DNA of 64,000 bases from Actinocorallia populi (GTDB lineage: Bacteria; Actinomycetota; Actinomycetes; Streptosporangiales; Streptosporangiaceae): NCBI RefSeq assembly GCF_002995495.1, contig NZ_PVZV01000014.1, forward strand, positions 32,064 to 96,063, in the 5' to 3' direction. This document shows positions 40,990-50,766 of the stretch, piece by piece; position 1 is the stretch's first letter; each line of letters opens with the position of its first letter. The notes beneath the pieces were generated by a model, which made no database searches, was not told where the DNA came from, and worked only from the letters and a program-made list of their open reading frames with translations. Made by a program: the position numbers and the translations under genes.

Positions 40990-42699
40990 GTGGAGGGCGA
41001 TTTCCGGCACGGGGACCGGGCCCGGCTGATCCTGCCGCAGCTGCGGCTGGACGATCTGCTGAGCGAGCTGCAGTCCCGCCTGGAGGCCGCGCGCTCCACC
41101 CGCGACCGGGTGCACTCCCTGCTGGAGGCCGTGGTCTCCATCGGCAGCGACCTCGACCTGGGCACCGTGCTGCGCCGCATCACCGAGGCCGCCACCACCC
41201 TGGTGGAGGCCAGATACGGCGCGCTCGGGGTGATCGGCGACGGCGGCGACAGCCTCGCGGAGTTCGTCACCGTCGGCGTCACCGACGAGGAGATCGCCGC
41301 CATCGGGCACTGGCCGCACGGCGGCGGCATCCTCGGCCTGCTGATCAAGGAGCCGCGCCCGCTGCGCCTGGCCGACCTGGGCGCCCACCCGGAATCGGCG
41401 GGCTTCCCCGCCAACCACCCGCCGATGCACCGCTTCCTCGGCGTGCCCATCCGGGTGCGCGACGAGGTGTTCGGCAACCTCTACCTGGCCGAGAAGCGCG
41501 ACGGCGGGGAGTTCGACGAGCAGGACGAGGTGGTGCTCACCGCGCTGGCCACCGCGGCGGGCGTCGCCATCGAGAACGCCCGCCTGTACGAGGAGACCCG
41601 CCGCCGGGAGCGCTGGCAGCAGGCGCTGACCGAGATCTCCACCGCGCTGCTGTCGGGCACCGCCCCCGACGAGGTGGGCGGCCTGGTCGCCGACCGGGCC
41701 AGGGAGATCTGCGACGCCGACCTGGCCTTCGTCGCGACCGCCGACGAGGTGGCCGGGGAGTTCGTGGTGGCGGCCGCCGCCGGGCGCGGCGCCGAGCGCA
41801 TCCGCGGCCTGCGGCTGCCGTTCGAGGGCGCCCTGGGCGCCGAGGTGCACGAGCACGACAGGTGCCTGCTGGTCGCCGACGCCCGGGAGGCGGCCCCCGG
41901 GGACGCCATCTGCGTGGAGCTGCCGATCGGGCCCGCCCTGCTGGTCCCGCTGGGCCGCGGCGGCTCGGCCCGCGGCGTGCTCGCGGTGGCCAACGCCGCG
42001 GGCGGCGCCGCCTTCACCGAGGTCACCCAGCGGCTGCTGGAGCCGTTCGCGGGGCAGGCCGCGGTCGCGATGGAGCTGGCCGACCGGCGGCGCGACCTGG
42101 AGCGCCTGTCGCTGCTGGAGGACCGCGACCGCATCGCCAAGGACCTGCACGACACCGTGATCCAGCGGCTGTTCGCCACCGCCATGACCCTGATGAGCGC
42201 CGGGAAGCTCGCCGACCGGCCCGACGTGCGGCGCCGCATCCAGCGTTCGGTGGACGACCTGGACGAGACCATCCGGCAGATCCGCTCCACGATCTTCGCC
42301 CTCCAGGTCGAGCCGGACGCCGAGAGCCTGCGCAGCCGGCTGCACTCGGTCGTCGACGACTTCACCGGGCTCCTGGGCTTCGCGCCCTCCGTCCGGTTCG
42401 ACGGGCTCCTCGACACCGACGTCGACCCCCAGATCGGCGAGCAGCTCGTCGCGGTGGTCTCCGAGGCGCTGTCCAACGTGGCCAGGCACGCCGGGGCGGG
42501 CCGCGTCGAGGTCGTCCTGGACGTCCGCGACGACCTCGTCCTGCGGGTCGAGGACGACGGCTGCGGCATCCCGCCCGGCGGCAGGCGCAGCGGCCTGAAG
42601 AACATGGCCGCGCGCGCCGAGGCCCTGGGCGGCTTCCTGGAGCTGAGGGACCGCGAGGGCGGCGGCACCGTCCTGCTGTGGCGGGTACCCCTGCGCTGA
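40990..42699 (+). CDS. devS: DevS/DosT-like heme sensor histidine kinase
   Basis: A 569-residue cytosolic sensor kinase. Two GAF domains (about 50-200 and 215-365), then a HisKA_3 dimerisation domain with phospho-acceptor H387 in DRIAKDLHDTVIQRLF, then an HATPase with N-box EALSNVARHA and a glycine-rich GIPPGGRRSGLKNM lid. In the first GAF domain H143 (FPANHPPMHRFLGVP) matches the proximal heme His of mycobacterial DosS/DosT, so oxygen, NO or CO sensing is likely. GTG start supported by AGGAGGGG. Its natural partner is the divergent DevR-like regulator. Confidence 0.93.
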   Translation: MEGDFRHGDRARLILPQLRLDDLLSELQSRLEAARSTRDRVHSLLEAVVSIGSDLDLGTVLRRITEAATTLVEARYGALGVIGDGGDSLAEFVTVGVTDEEIAAIGHWPHGGGILGLLIKEPRPLRLADLGAHPESAGFPANHPPMHRFLGVPIRVRDEVFGNLYLAEKRDGGEFDEQDEVVLTALATAAGVAIENARLYEETRRRERWQQALTEISTALLSGTAPDEVGGLVADRAREICDADLAFVATADEVAGEFVVAAAAGRGAERIRGLRLPFEGALGAEVHEHDRCLLVADAREAAPGDAICVELPIGPALLVPLGRGGSARGVLAVANAAGGAAFTEVTQRLLEPFAGQAAVAMELADRRRDLERLSLLEDRDRIAKDLHDTVIQRLFATAMTLMSAGKLADRPDVRRRIQRSVDDLDETIRQIRSTIFALQVEPDAESLRSRLHSVVDDFTGLLGFAPSVRFDGLLDTDVDPQIGEQLVAVVSEALSNVARHAGAGRVEVVLDVRDDLVLRVEDDGCGIPPGGRRSGLKNMAARAEALGGFLELRDREGGGTVLLWRVPLR

Positions 42700-42709
42700 C
42701 CGGCGAGGC

Positions 42710-42723
42710 GGGACGAAGGTCCC
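42710..42723. promoter_or_regulatory. DevR/DosR-type box 6
   Basis: GGGACGAAGGTCCC, near-perfect, 57 bases upstream of the universal stress gene at 42781 and immediately after the kinase gene. Confidence 0.7.
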
Positions 42724-42780
42724 TGCCCGCCGTGACCTCCGTGCCTCGCGTGCGGGGGAGGGGAGGAGCAGTCTCGGGGT

Positions 42781-43635
42781 ATGAACGAGATTTCCCCGGA
42801 GCCGGTGATCGTCGGCACCGACGGTTCGCCCGCCTCGCACGCCGCGGTGGCCTGGGCCGCCGACGAGGCCCTGCGCACGGGCCGCCCGCTGCGCATCGTC
42901 CACGTGCAGGAGCCGTGGACGCTGGGCCTGCCCGACATCCCGCCGCCGATGGCCGACGAGGCACGGGCGGTGGAGTCCCGGGAGATCCTCGACGAGGCCG
43001 CCGCGCTGGCCGCGAAGGGCCGCCCCGAACTGACCGTGCAGACCGAGAACATCCAGGGCGAGACCGTCCGGGCGCTGCGCCTGCTCGCCGAGCGGGGCGG
43101 CGAGCTGGTGCTCGGCAGCCGGGGGCGGGGCCGGTTCGCCGAGCTGCTGCTGGGCTCCACCACCCTGCGGGTGGCCGGGCACGCCGCCCGGCCCGTGGTG
43201 GTGGTGCGGGGCGAGCCGGCGACCCGCCGCGGCGAGATCGTGGTGGGCGTGGCCTTCGACCACGACCCGACCGGCCCCCTCACCTACGCCTTCGAGGCCG
43301 CCCGCCGCCGCGGCTCGCGGCTGAGGGCCGTGCACGCCTGGGACGTCACCGACACCTTCGCCCGCCAGGCGGCCGAGGACCCCTCCTTCGTCGACCCCCT
43401 GGACCGCCTCACCGAGCTGCTGGAGTCCTGGCGGGTCCGCTACCCCGACGTCAAGGTCGCCGAGGAGATCGTCAACGCGCACCCCGCCGCGGTCCTGAGC
43501 GAGTCCTCCGCCGACGCCGACCTGCTGGTGGTGGGCACGCACGGGAGAGGCTCCCTGGGCAGCCTCCTCCTCGGCTCGGTCGGCCACGCCGTGCTCCACC
43601 ACGCCCGCTGCCCCGTCGTGATCGTTCCGGTCTGA
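42781..43635 (+). CDS. Tandem universal stress protein
   Basis: A 284-residue protein with two UspA domains (VIVGTDGSPAS; IVVGVAFDHDP). The ATP loops GSRGRGRFAELLLGSTT and GTHGRGSLGSLLLGSVG are both intact, although the second domain has lost the usual DxS start of its first strand. Next to the sensor kinase gene and under box 6. Followed 12 bases later by another copy, probably one transcript. Confidence 0.9.
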   Translation: MNEISPEPVIVGTDGSPASHAAVAWAADEALRTGRPLRIVHVQEPWTLGLPDIPPPMADEARAVESREILDEAAALAAKGRPELTVQTENIQGETVRALRLLAERGGELVLGSRGRGRFAELLLGSTTLRVAGHAARPVVVVRGEPATRRGEIVVGVAFDHDPTGPLTYAFEAARRRGSRLRAVHAWDVTDTFARQAAEDPSFVDPLDRLTELLESWRVRYPDVKVAEEIVNAHPAAVLSESSADADLLVVGTHGRGSLGSLLLGSVGHAVLHHARCPVVIVPV

Positions 43636-43647
43636 CGGCCGGCCCGC

Positions 43648-44493
43648 ATGGACGTCGACATCGTGAACGAAACGATCGTGGTGGGCGTGGACGGCTCTTC
43701 GGGGGCGTCGGCGGCGCTGGAGTGGGCGGCGGCCGAGGCCGCCCTCCGCAGGGCGCCGCTGCTGCTGACGCACGCCAGCAGGCTGCTGGAACCCGGGAGC
43801 ATGCTCGGGAGGGAGGCGCTCGAGCGGCTGCGGGAGGAGCGGTGGCGGCTGCTGGAGTCGACCCGCGAGGGACTCCTGCGGGGCCTGCCGGAACTGCGGG
43901 TCGAGCTGAAGCTGGAGGCCGACGACCCGGCGCAGGTGCTGACGGAGCTCAGCAGGACGGCGCTGATGGTCGTGGTCGGTACCCGGGGCGCCGGCGGGTT
44001 CGAACGGCTGCTGCTGGGCTCGGTGGGGCTGCACGTGGCGGCACACGGGCACTGCCCCGTCGTGGTGGTGCCGCGCGGCGGGGAGCGCGAGCGCGGCGAC
44101 CGCATCGTGCTGGGCGTCGACGAGCGGCACCGGGAGTCCGCGGCGATCGGCTGGGCCTTCGCCGAGGCCGACCTGCGCGGGGCGCCGCTGGCGGCCCTGC
44201 ACGCGGTGGGCGGCTTCGGGGCGCCCGGCCAGCGCATCGGCGAGCAGATGGAGCTGTCGGAGGCGCTGGCCGGGCGGGTGAGCGATCACCCCGACGTGGC
44301 GGTGGAATACGTGCTGGCCGAGACGACCCCCGCACGCGCGCTCGTCGAGGCGTCCGAGGAGGCCGCGCTGCTGGTGCTGGGGGCCCGCAGACGCAGGCCG
44401 GGCCTCGGCGCGATGCCGGGCCGGGTCGGCCACGCGGTGCTGCACCACTCGGCCTGCCCCGTGGTCGTCGTCGCCGAGCCCGGCGAGGGCTGA
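43648..44493 (+). CDS. Tandem universal stress protein
   Basis: A 281-residue protein with two UspA domains. The first is canonical (VVGVDGSSGAS; loop GTRGAGGFERLLLGSVG). The second begins IVLGVDERHRE and has a shortened, basic loop GARRRRPGLGAMPGRVG, so it may not bind ATP. No clear ribosome site, so it may be translated by coupling to the upstream gene. Last gene of the dormancy island; a strong terminator follows. Confidence 0.87.
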   Translation: MDVDIVNETIVVGVDGSSGASAALEWAAAEAALRRAPLLLTHASRLLEPGSMLGREALERLREERWRLLESTREGLLRGLPELRVELKLEADDPAQVLTELSRTALMVVVGTRGAGGFERLLLGSVGLHVAAHGHCPVVVVPRGGERERGDRIVLGVDERHRESAAIGWAFAEADLRGAPLAALHAVGGFGAPGQRIGEQMELSEALAGRVSDHPDVAVEYVLAETTPARALVEASEEAALLVLGARRRRPGLGAMPGRVGHAVLHHSACPVVVVAEPGEG

Positions 44494-44510
44494 GGGCGGG
44501 GAAAAGGAAA

Positions 44511-44551
44511 GCGGCGCAGGGAGGATACGGGGGCAACCCTCCCTGCGCCGC
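44511..44551 (+). terminator. Strong hairpin terminator at the end of the stress island
   Basis: A perfect 14-bp stem (44511-44524 with 44538-44551) and a 13-base loop. The remaining bases to 44663 contain another GC-rich palindromic stretch and nothing coding. Confidence 0.8.
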
Positions 44552-44663
44552 ACATCGGTGTTCCGACGGGGGCCCGGAACACCGGCACGGGCGCCCCGAC
44601 GGGGGACCGGAGCGCCAGGTACAAATCGTACACCGAACCCCCCCGGGGTTAGTCAAGAGATAG

Positions 44664-45068
44664 TCACGGACTGGTTTCTGAAGGGACGCTGGAATCCGCC
44701 GGATCCGCCGCCGGGGAATCCCGCCGGAACGCCTGGGGAGGCGGCGGGGGCGCGGAGATCGCCCGGCCCTCGAAGAGCTCGGCGGGACCGCCGCCCGGCG
44801 GGGGTTTGCGCCCGCCGTTGGCGAAGACGACGGCGGTGTAGGGCAGCAGGATGGCGCCGACCAGCAGCAGCCCCAGCAGCACCGGGTGGACCCGGCCCCA
44901 CAGGACCACGGCCAGGACGAGGCAGGCCATCCGGACGCCCATGGAGATCAGGTAGTGGCGCTGGCGTTCGTCGACGTCCTCCGACAGGGGCCGGGAGGCA
45001 TCGGTAACGGTGTAGACGGTGGTCTTCCGACGGGAAAGTGCCCTCACGCCCTCCACGTTAGGCGACAT
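44664..45068 (-). CDS. DUF3099 small membrane protein
   Basis: A 134-residue actinobacterial membrane protein. The N-terminal TTVYTVTDASRPLSEDVDERQRHYLISMG block is the DUF3099 signature, followed by two membrane helices (about 46-60 and 63-84) and a disordered Pro-rich tail. Function unknown; it often sits close to fatty-acid FabG/FabI genes, as here (3 kb away). ATG at 45068, though a GTG at the VRALSRRK position may be the true start. Confidence 0.8.
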   Translation of the reverse strand: MSPNVEGVRALSRRKTTVYTVTDASRPLSEDVDERQRHYLISMGVRMACLVLAVVLWGRVHPVLLGLLLVGAILLPYTAVVFANGGRKPPPGGGPAELFEGRAISAPPPPPQAFRRDSPAADPADSSVPSETSP

Positions 45069-45118
45069 CCGGACGGCCCGCTGGGTAGGGGGAGGGCAAC
45101 GGCTTTCAGGAGGAGCAG

Positions 45119-45346
45119 ATGAGCAACCACACCTACCGGGTGACCGAGATCGTCGGCACTTCCCCCGACGGGGTCGAGCAGGCGATCAGGAACGGCATCG
45201 GCCGCGCCGCGGCCACCCTGCGGAATCTGGACTGGTTCGAGGCCACCGAACTGCGCGGCCAGGTGGAGAACGGCGAGGTGGCCCACTTCCAGGTCACCCT
45301 GAAAGTGGGCTTCCGCCTCGAGGAGCCCGAACCCGGCGAGGGTTAG
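45119..45346 (+). CDS. Dodecin (flavin-storage protein)
   Basis: A 75-residue protein matching dodecin, which forms hollow dodecamers that bind riboflavin, FMN or FAD and CoA. Visible features: YRVTEIVGTSPDGVEQAIRNGI with the flavin-contact region, the Trp in RNLDWFEATELRGQVENG and the final FQVTLKVGFRLEE strand. AGGAGGAG lies before the ATG. Its stop overlaps that of the convergent TldE gene. Confidence 0.93.
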   Translation: MSNHTYRVTEIVGTSPDGVEQAIRNGIGRAAATLRNLDWFEATELRGQVENGEVAHFQVTLKVGFRLEEPEPGEG

Positions 45347-46688
45347 GACGCCCGGCTCACCGTGGACATGTTGTAGTCCGGCACGCGCAGGGCCGGCATG
45401 GCCGCGCGGGTGAAGTAGTCCGACCACTCGCGCGGCAGGGTCCGCTCGGTGCGGCCGGTCTCGGTCACCCGGGACAGCAGGTCCACCGGGCTCTCGTTGA
45501 ACCGGAAGTTGTTGACCTCGCCGGTGATCTCGCCGTTCTCCACCAGGTAGACGCCGTCGCGGGTGAGGCCGGTCAGCAGCAGGCTCTGCGGGTCCACCTC
45601 GCGGATGTACCACAGGCAGGTCAGCAGCAGCCCGCGCTCGGTGCGCGCCACCATCTCCTCGAGGGTGGCGCCGCCGGGGGCGCCCTCCATGATGAGGTTG
45701 TCGACGGCCGGGGTGACCGGCCGCCCGGTGAGCCCCGCCGAGTGCCGGGTCTGGGTCAGCGCGGCGACCTCCCCGCCGGAGATCCAGTCCGTGGCGCCCA
45801 GCGCCAGGCCGTTGTCGAACACCGACGTGTCGCGGCCGGAGGCGTGGGCCAGCACGAACGGGGCGCACTCCATGCCGGGCGCGTGCGGGTCGCTGTACAG
45901 CCGCAGCGGCAGCGGCGAGAGCCGCGAGCCGACGGGGTGGGAGCTGAAGACCGTGCGGCCCTCGTGCGCGTCGCGCGCCCCTGCCGTCCAGTACAGGTAG
46001 ATCATCAGGTCGGAGACGGCGCTGGGCGGCAGCAGCGTCTCGTAGCGCCCGGCGGGCAGGTCCAGGCGGCGCCGCCCCCAGCCCAGGCGGCGCTCCAGCT
46101 CGGCGCCCAGGCCCGGCACGTCCAGATCGGTGAAGTCGCGGGTGCCGGCCCCCGTCCAGGCGGAGCTGTCGTCGTTCTTGGCGTTGAGCTCCAGCCTTCC
46201 CGTCGGCTGGTCGTGGCGCAGCCGCAGGCCGGTGGAGGAGCCCAGGTAGGCGGAGGTCAGCTGGTGCTCGGCGAAGCCGTAGAGCCTGCTGCCCGCCGCC
46301 TGCGCGGCCGCGAACTGCTCGCCCAGCGCCGGGGCGAAGGAGGAGAACACCGAGATGTCGGTGACCGCCGGTTCGGCGTCCCAGTCGCCCGCGACGGCCC
46401 CGGCCGGCAGCGGCGCGGCGTCCTCGGCGGGCTCGGCGCCGCGGGCCTGCTCCTCGGCGGCCTTGACCAGGTCGGGCAGCTCATCGGCGCCCGCCCCCGC
46501 GCGGGAGACCACGCCGACCGAGCCGTCCTGGACGGCGATCACCGTCAGCCGCCGGGAGCGGCCCACGCCGTTGGTGGTCAGGGTGTTGCCCGCCCAGCGC
46601 AGGTTGGCGGAGCTGGACTCCTCGGCGATGACCATGCAGTCGCTGGTCGTCGACAGGTCGAGAGCGCGCTCGACCGCTTCCTGTGGCC

Positions 46689-46692
<4 letters not shown>
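45343..46692 (-). CDS. TldE/PmbA-like protein (inactive metalloprotease subunit)
   Basis: A 449-residue partner of TldD. The family fold is seen in the Ser/Asn-rich N terminus and the C-terminal MEGAPGGATLEEMVARTERGLLLTCLWYIREVD and GVYLVENGEITGEVNNFRFNESPVDLL segments; no HExxxH is present, as expected for TldE. The TldD/E pair cuts modified peptides and helps remove toxin or process RiPPs. The GTG start overlaps the TldD stop (GTGA), so the two are made together. No RiPP genes nearby. Confidence 0.9.
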
Positions 46693-48185
<1,493 letters not shown>

Positions 48186-48370
48186 GGATTCGAACCTATC
48201 CGCACCCGCCCCGGCCCGGCACCGGGTTTGCCGGGCCCGCGGCCCCGCGCGCACAAGAACACCCGCCGGAATCTTGTGGATCTCGACACCCGACACGCGG
48301 CCCCCGGACCGGTAACCTCGTGCCGCGATGTGACGTTCGCTACCCACAAACCCACACGGAGGTGCAGCGC

Positions 48371-49075
48371 ATGGCGCGCTCAGTCCTGGTCACCGGCGGA
48401 AACCGCGGCATCGGACTCGCGATCGCCCGGGAGTTGCAGGCCGCGGGGGACGCCGTGGCCGTCACCTACCGGTCGGGCGAACCGCCGGAAGGCCTCTTCG
48501 CGGTGAAGTGCGACGTCACGAGCTGGGAGGACGTCGACAACGCCTTCGGCAAGATCGAGGCCGAGCAGGGCCCGGTCGAGGTCGTCGTCGCCAACGCCGG
48601 CGTCACCCAGGACCAGCTGCTGGCGCTGATGAGCGAGGAGAAGTTCACCTCGGTCCTGGACACCAACCTCACCGGCTCCTTCCGGGTCGCCAAGCGCGCC
48701 GTGAAGGGCATGATGAAGATGCGCCGCGGCCGGATGGTCTTCATCTCCTCGGTGGTCGGCCTCTCCGGCTCGGGCGGGCAGGCCAACTACGCGGCGTCCA
48801 AGGCGGGCATGGTGGGCATGGCCCGATCCCTCGCCCGCGAGCTGGGTTCGCGCAACATCACCGCCAACGTCGTGGCACCCGGCTTCGTGAACACGGACAT
48901 GACCGCGGTGCTCGACGACAAGCTGCAGGAAACGATCAAGCAGAACATCCCGCTGAAGCGGCAGGCGGAGCCCGAGGAGATCGCCAAGGTGGTCAGGTTC
49001 CTCGCGAGCGACGACGCCGCCTACATCACCGGGGCCGTGATCCCGGTGGACGGCGGACTGGGAATGGGGCACTGA
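48371..49075 (+). CDS. fabG: 3-oxoacyl-[acyl-carrier-protein] reductase FabG
   Basis: A 234-residue NADPH-dependent short-chain reductase of fatty acid synthesis. TGGNRGIGLA cofactor motif near the N terminus, catalytic Ser in ISSVVGLSGSGGQ, Tyr and Lys in YAASKAGM, and the PG motif VAPGFVNTDMT. GGAGGTG precedes the ATG. Immediately followed by fabI (2-base gap), the standard type II FAS reductase pair. Confidence 0.93.
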   Translation: MARSVLVTGGNRGIGLAIARELQAAGDAVAVTYRSGEPPEGLFAVKCDVTSWEDVDNAFGKIEAEQGPVEVVVANAGVTQDQLLALMSEEKFTSVLDTNLTGSFRVAKRAVKGMMKMRRGRMVFISSVVGLSGSGGQANYAASKAGMVGMARSLARELGSRNITANVVAPGFVNTDMTAVLDDKLQETIKQNIPLKRQAEPEEIAKVVRFLASDDAAYITGAVIPVDGGLGMGH

Positions 49076-49077
49076 GC

Positions 49078-49866
49078 ATGGGCATCCTCGAGGGCAAGAA
49101 CATCCTGGTGACGGGCGTCCTGACCGACGCCTCGATCGGCTTCCACGTGGCGCGGATCGCGCAGGAGCAGGGCGCGAACGTGGTCCTCACCGCGTTCCCC
49201 CGGCCGACGCTGACCCAGCGCATCGCCAAGAAGCTGCCCAGCGGCCCCGACGACCCGCCGGCGGTCATCGAGCTGGACGTCACCAACGAGGAGCACCTGG
49301 GCGGCCTGGAGGCGCAGCTGCGCGCGCTGGGCTGGGACCGGGTCGACGGCGTGGTGCACTCCATCGGCTTCGCGCCGCAGGACGCGCTCGGCGGCAACTT
49401 CCTCAACACCAAGTGGGAGGACGTGGCGACGGCCGTCCAGATCTCGGCGTACTCGCTGAAGTCGCTGACGATGGCGTGCCTGCCGCTGATGAAGGACGGC
49501 GGCTCGGTCGTGGGCCTGACCTTCGACGCGCGCGCCGCCTGGCCGGTCTACGACTGGATGGGCGTGGCCAAGGCGGGTCTGGAGTCCACCAACCGCTACC
49601 TCGCCCGCTACCTGGGCAAGGAGGGCATCCGCTTCAACCTGGTGGCGGCCGGCCCGATCAAGACGATGGCCGCCAAGAACATCCCGGGCTTCGAGGGCAT
49701 CACCGAGGGCTGGAGCAAGTCGGCGCCGCTGGGCTGGGACATCACCGACGTGGTGCCCACGGCCAAGGCGACGGTCGCGCTGCTGTCGGACTGGTTCCCG
49801 GCGACCACCGCCGAGATCGTCCACGTCGACGGCGGCGTGCACGCCATGGGCGGCCAGTTCGACTGA
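49078..49866 (+). CDS. fabI: Enoyl-[acyl-carrier-protein] reductase FabI (InhA-like)
   Basis: A 262-residue NADH-dependent enoyl reductase. GVLTDASIGFHVARIAQEQGA shows the atypical GxxxxxSxG/A cofactor motif, and catalytic Tyr and Lys lie in YDWMGVAKAGLES with a further upstream Phe/Tyr in HSIGFAPQDALGG. Close to the mycobacterial InhA form, so it may act on longer acyl chains and be the target of isoniazid/triclosan-type inhibitors. Ends with a strong terminator. Confidence 0.94.
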   Translation: MGILEGKNILVTGVLTDASIGFHVARIAQEQGANVVLTAFPRPTLTQRIAKKLPSGPDDPPAVIELDVTNEEHLGGLEAQLRALGWDRVDGVVHSIGFAPQDALGGNFLNTKWEDVATAVQISAYSLKSLTMACLPLMKDGGSVVGLTFDARAAWPVYDWMGVAKAGLESTNRYLARYLGKEGIRFNLVAAGPIKTMAAKNIPGFEGITEGWSKSAPLGWDITDVVPTAKATVALLSDWFPATTAEIVHVDGGVHAMGGQFD

Positions 49867-49941
49867 CCCGCCGGTCCGGGGCCGGCCCCGGACCGCGGAC
49901 GGTCGCGGGAGCCCCGTGTTCCGCCGTGTTCGCCCCGCACC

Positions 49942-49977
49942 GAAAGGCCCCGGACGCTCCGACGTCCGGGGCCTTTC
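49942..49977. terminator. Hairpin terminator after fabI
   Basis: A 15-bp perfect stem (49942-49956 with 49963-49977) with A/T-rich ends, lying between the convergent fabI gene and the 49995-50669 gene; bidirectional. Confidence 0.85.
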
Positions 49978-49994
49978 GGCGCTGCGTGCGCTTC

Positions 49995-50669
49995 TCAGCG
50001 GCTCCCGCGGGCCCTGCGGCGCAGCCGCGAGCCGATGAGGCTGAACTGGCCCATCACCACCGCGGTGATGGCCGCGGAGGCCCCTGCCGCCCACATGGCC
50101 CGCGCGGAGTCGCCTTCGAGGGGCCGGGTGGCCGCGACGGGCGCGACCAGGTGGGTCTCGGGCAGGGCGAGCACCGGCTCGGCCTGCGGGGCGTCGGCGA
50201 CCTGCGGCTGCTCGGGCAGCGCGTCGGCCACGGACTCCGGGGGCCGGACGCCGGGGTTCTTCGGCGGCTGGACCGTGAATCCCGAGGGCGCCCGGACGCT
50301 GGTCTGGGGGGCGATCGGGGGGCTGTTGCGGGGACCGGAGGGTTTCGCGGGCTTCTTGGGTTTCTTGGGCTTGTTCGCCGCGGTGGAACCCTTGTCGCCC
50401 TTATCGCTCTTGTCGCTCTCGGCCTTGTCTGCCGGTTTCTCGGTCTCCTTGCCGTTCGCCTCGTCGATCTTGTTCTTGATCGCCTCGACGTTGTTGTGGA
50501 ACTGGCACTCGATGTCCTTCATCGAGGACTGGGGGTCGTGTCCCTTCACGCACTTTCGGGGTTCGGCGGCCGCGGTGGGCGCGGGCGCGGCGAAGACCAT
50601 CAGCACGCCGGCCGACAGCGCGAGGGAGGCCGCGCCCAGCCGGCGGACGGGGAATCGTCCTGGAAGCAT
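49995..50669 (-). CDS. Secreted, membrane-anchored protein with Lys/Pro linker
   Basis: A 224-residue exported protein. Signal peptide 1-35; a short Cys-containing head (KCVKGHDPQSSMKDIECQF, one possible disulfide); a long low-complexity Lys/Asp/Ser/Pro region (65-170); a C-terminal hydrophobic helix (about 193-212) and an Arg-rich tail RLRRRARGSR. The head-linker-helix layout resembles wall or surface proteins, but there is no LPxTG motif at the right place. Function unknown. GGAGGAG precedes the ATG. Confidence 0.65.
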   Translation of the reverse strand: MLPGRFPVRRLGAASLALSAGVLMVFAAPAPTAAAEPRKCVKGHDPQSSMKDIECQFHNNVEAIKNKIDEANGKETEKPADKAESDKSDKGDKGSTAANKPKKPKKPAKPSGPRNSPPIAPQTSVRAPSGFTVQPPKNPGVRPPESVADALPEQPQVADAPQAEPVLALPETHLVAPVAATRPLEGDSARAMWAAGASAAITAVVMGQFSLIGSRLRRRARGSR

Positions 50670-50766
50670 GCTCCTCCTTGCCCGGGGGTGGTGTCGCTCT
50701 GTCCTTGTTTAACGGATCAATGGCGGTGGAGTCACGTCTTGACAAAGAGAAAAAACGAATGGCGTT

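Noticed and set aside
49995..50669. LPETH near the C terminus as a sortase signal
   Set aside because: The Gly is replaced by His and the hydrophobic segment starts more than 20 residues later; not a usable sorting signal.
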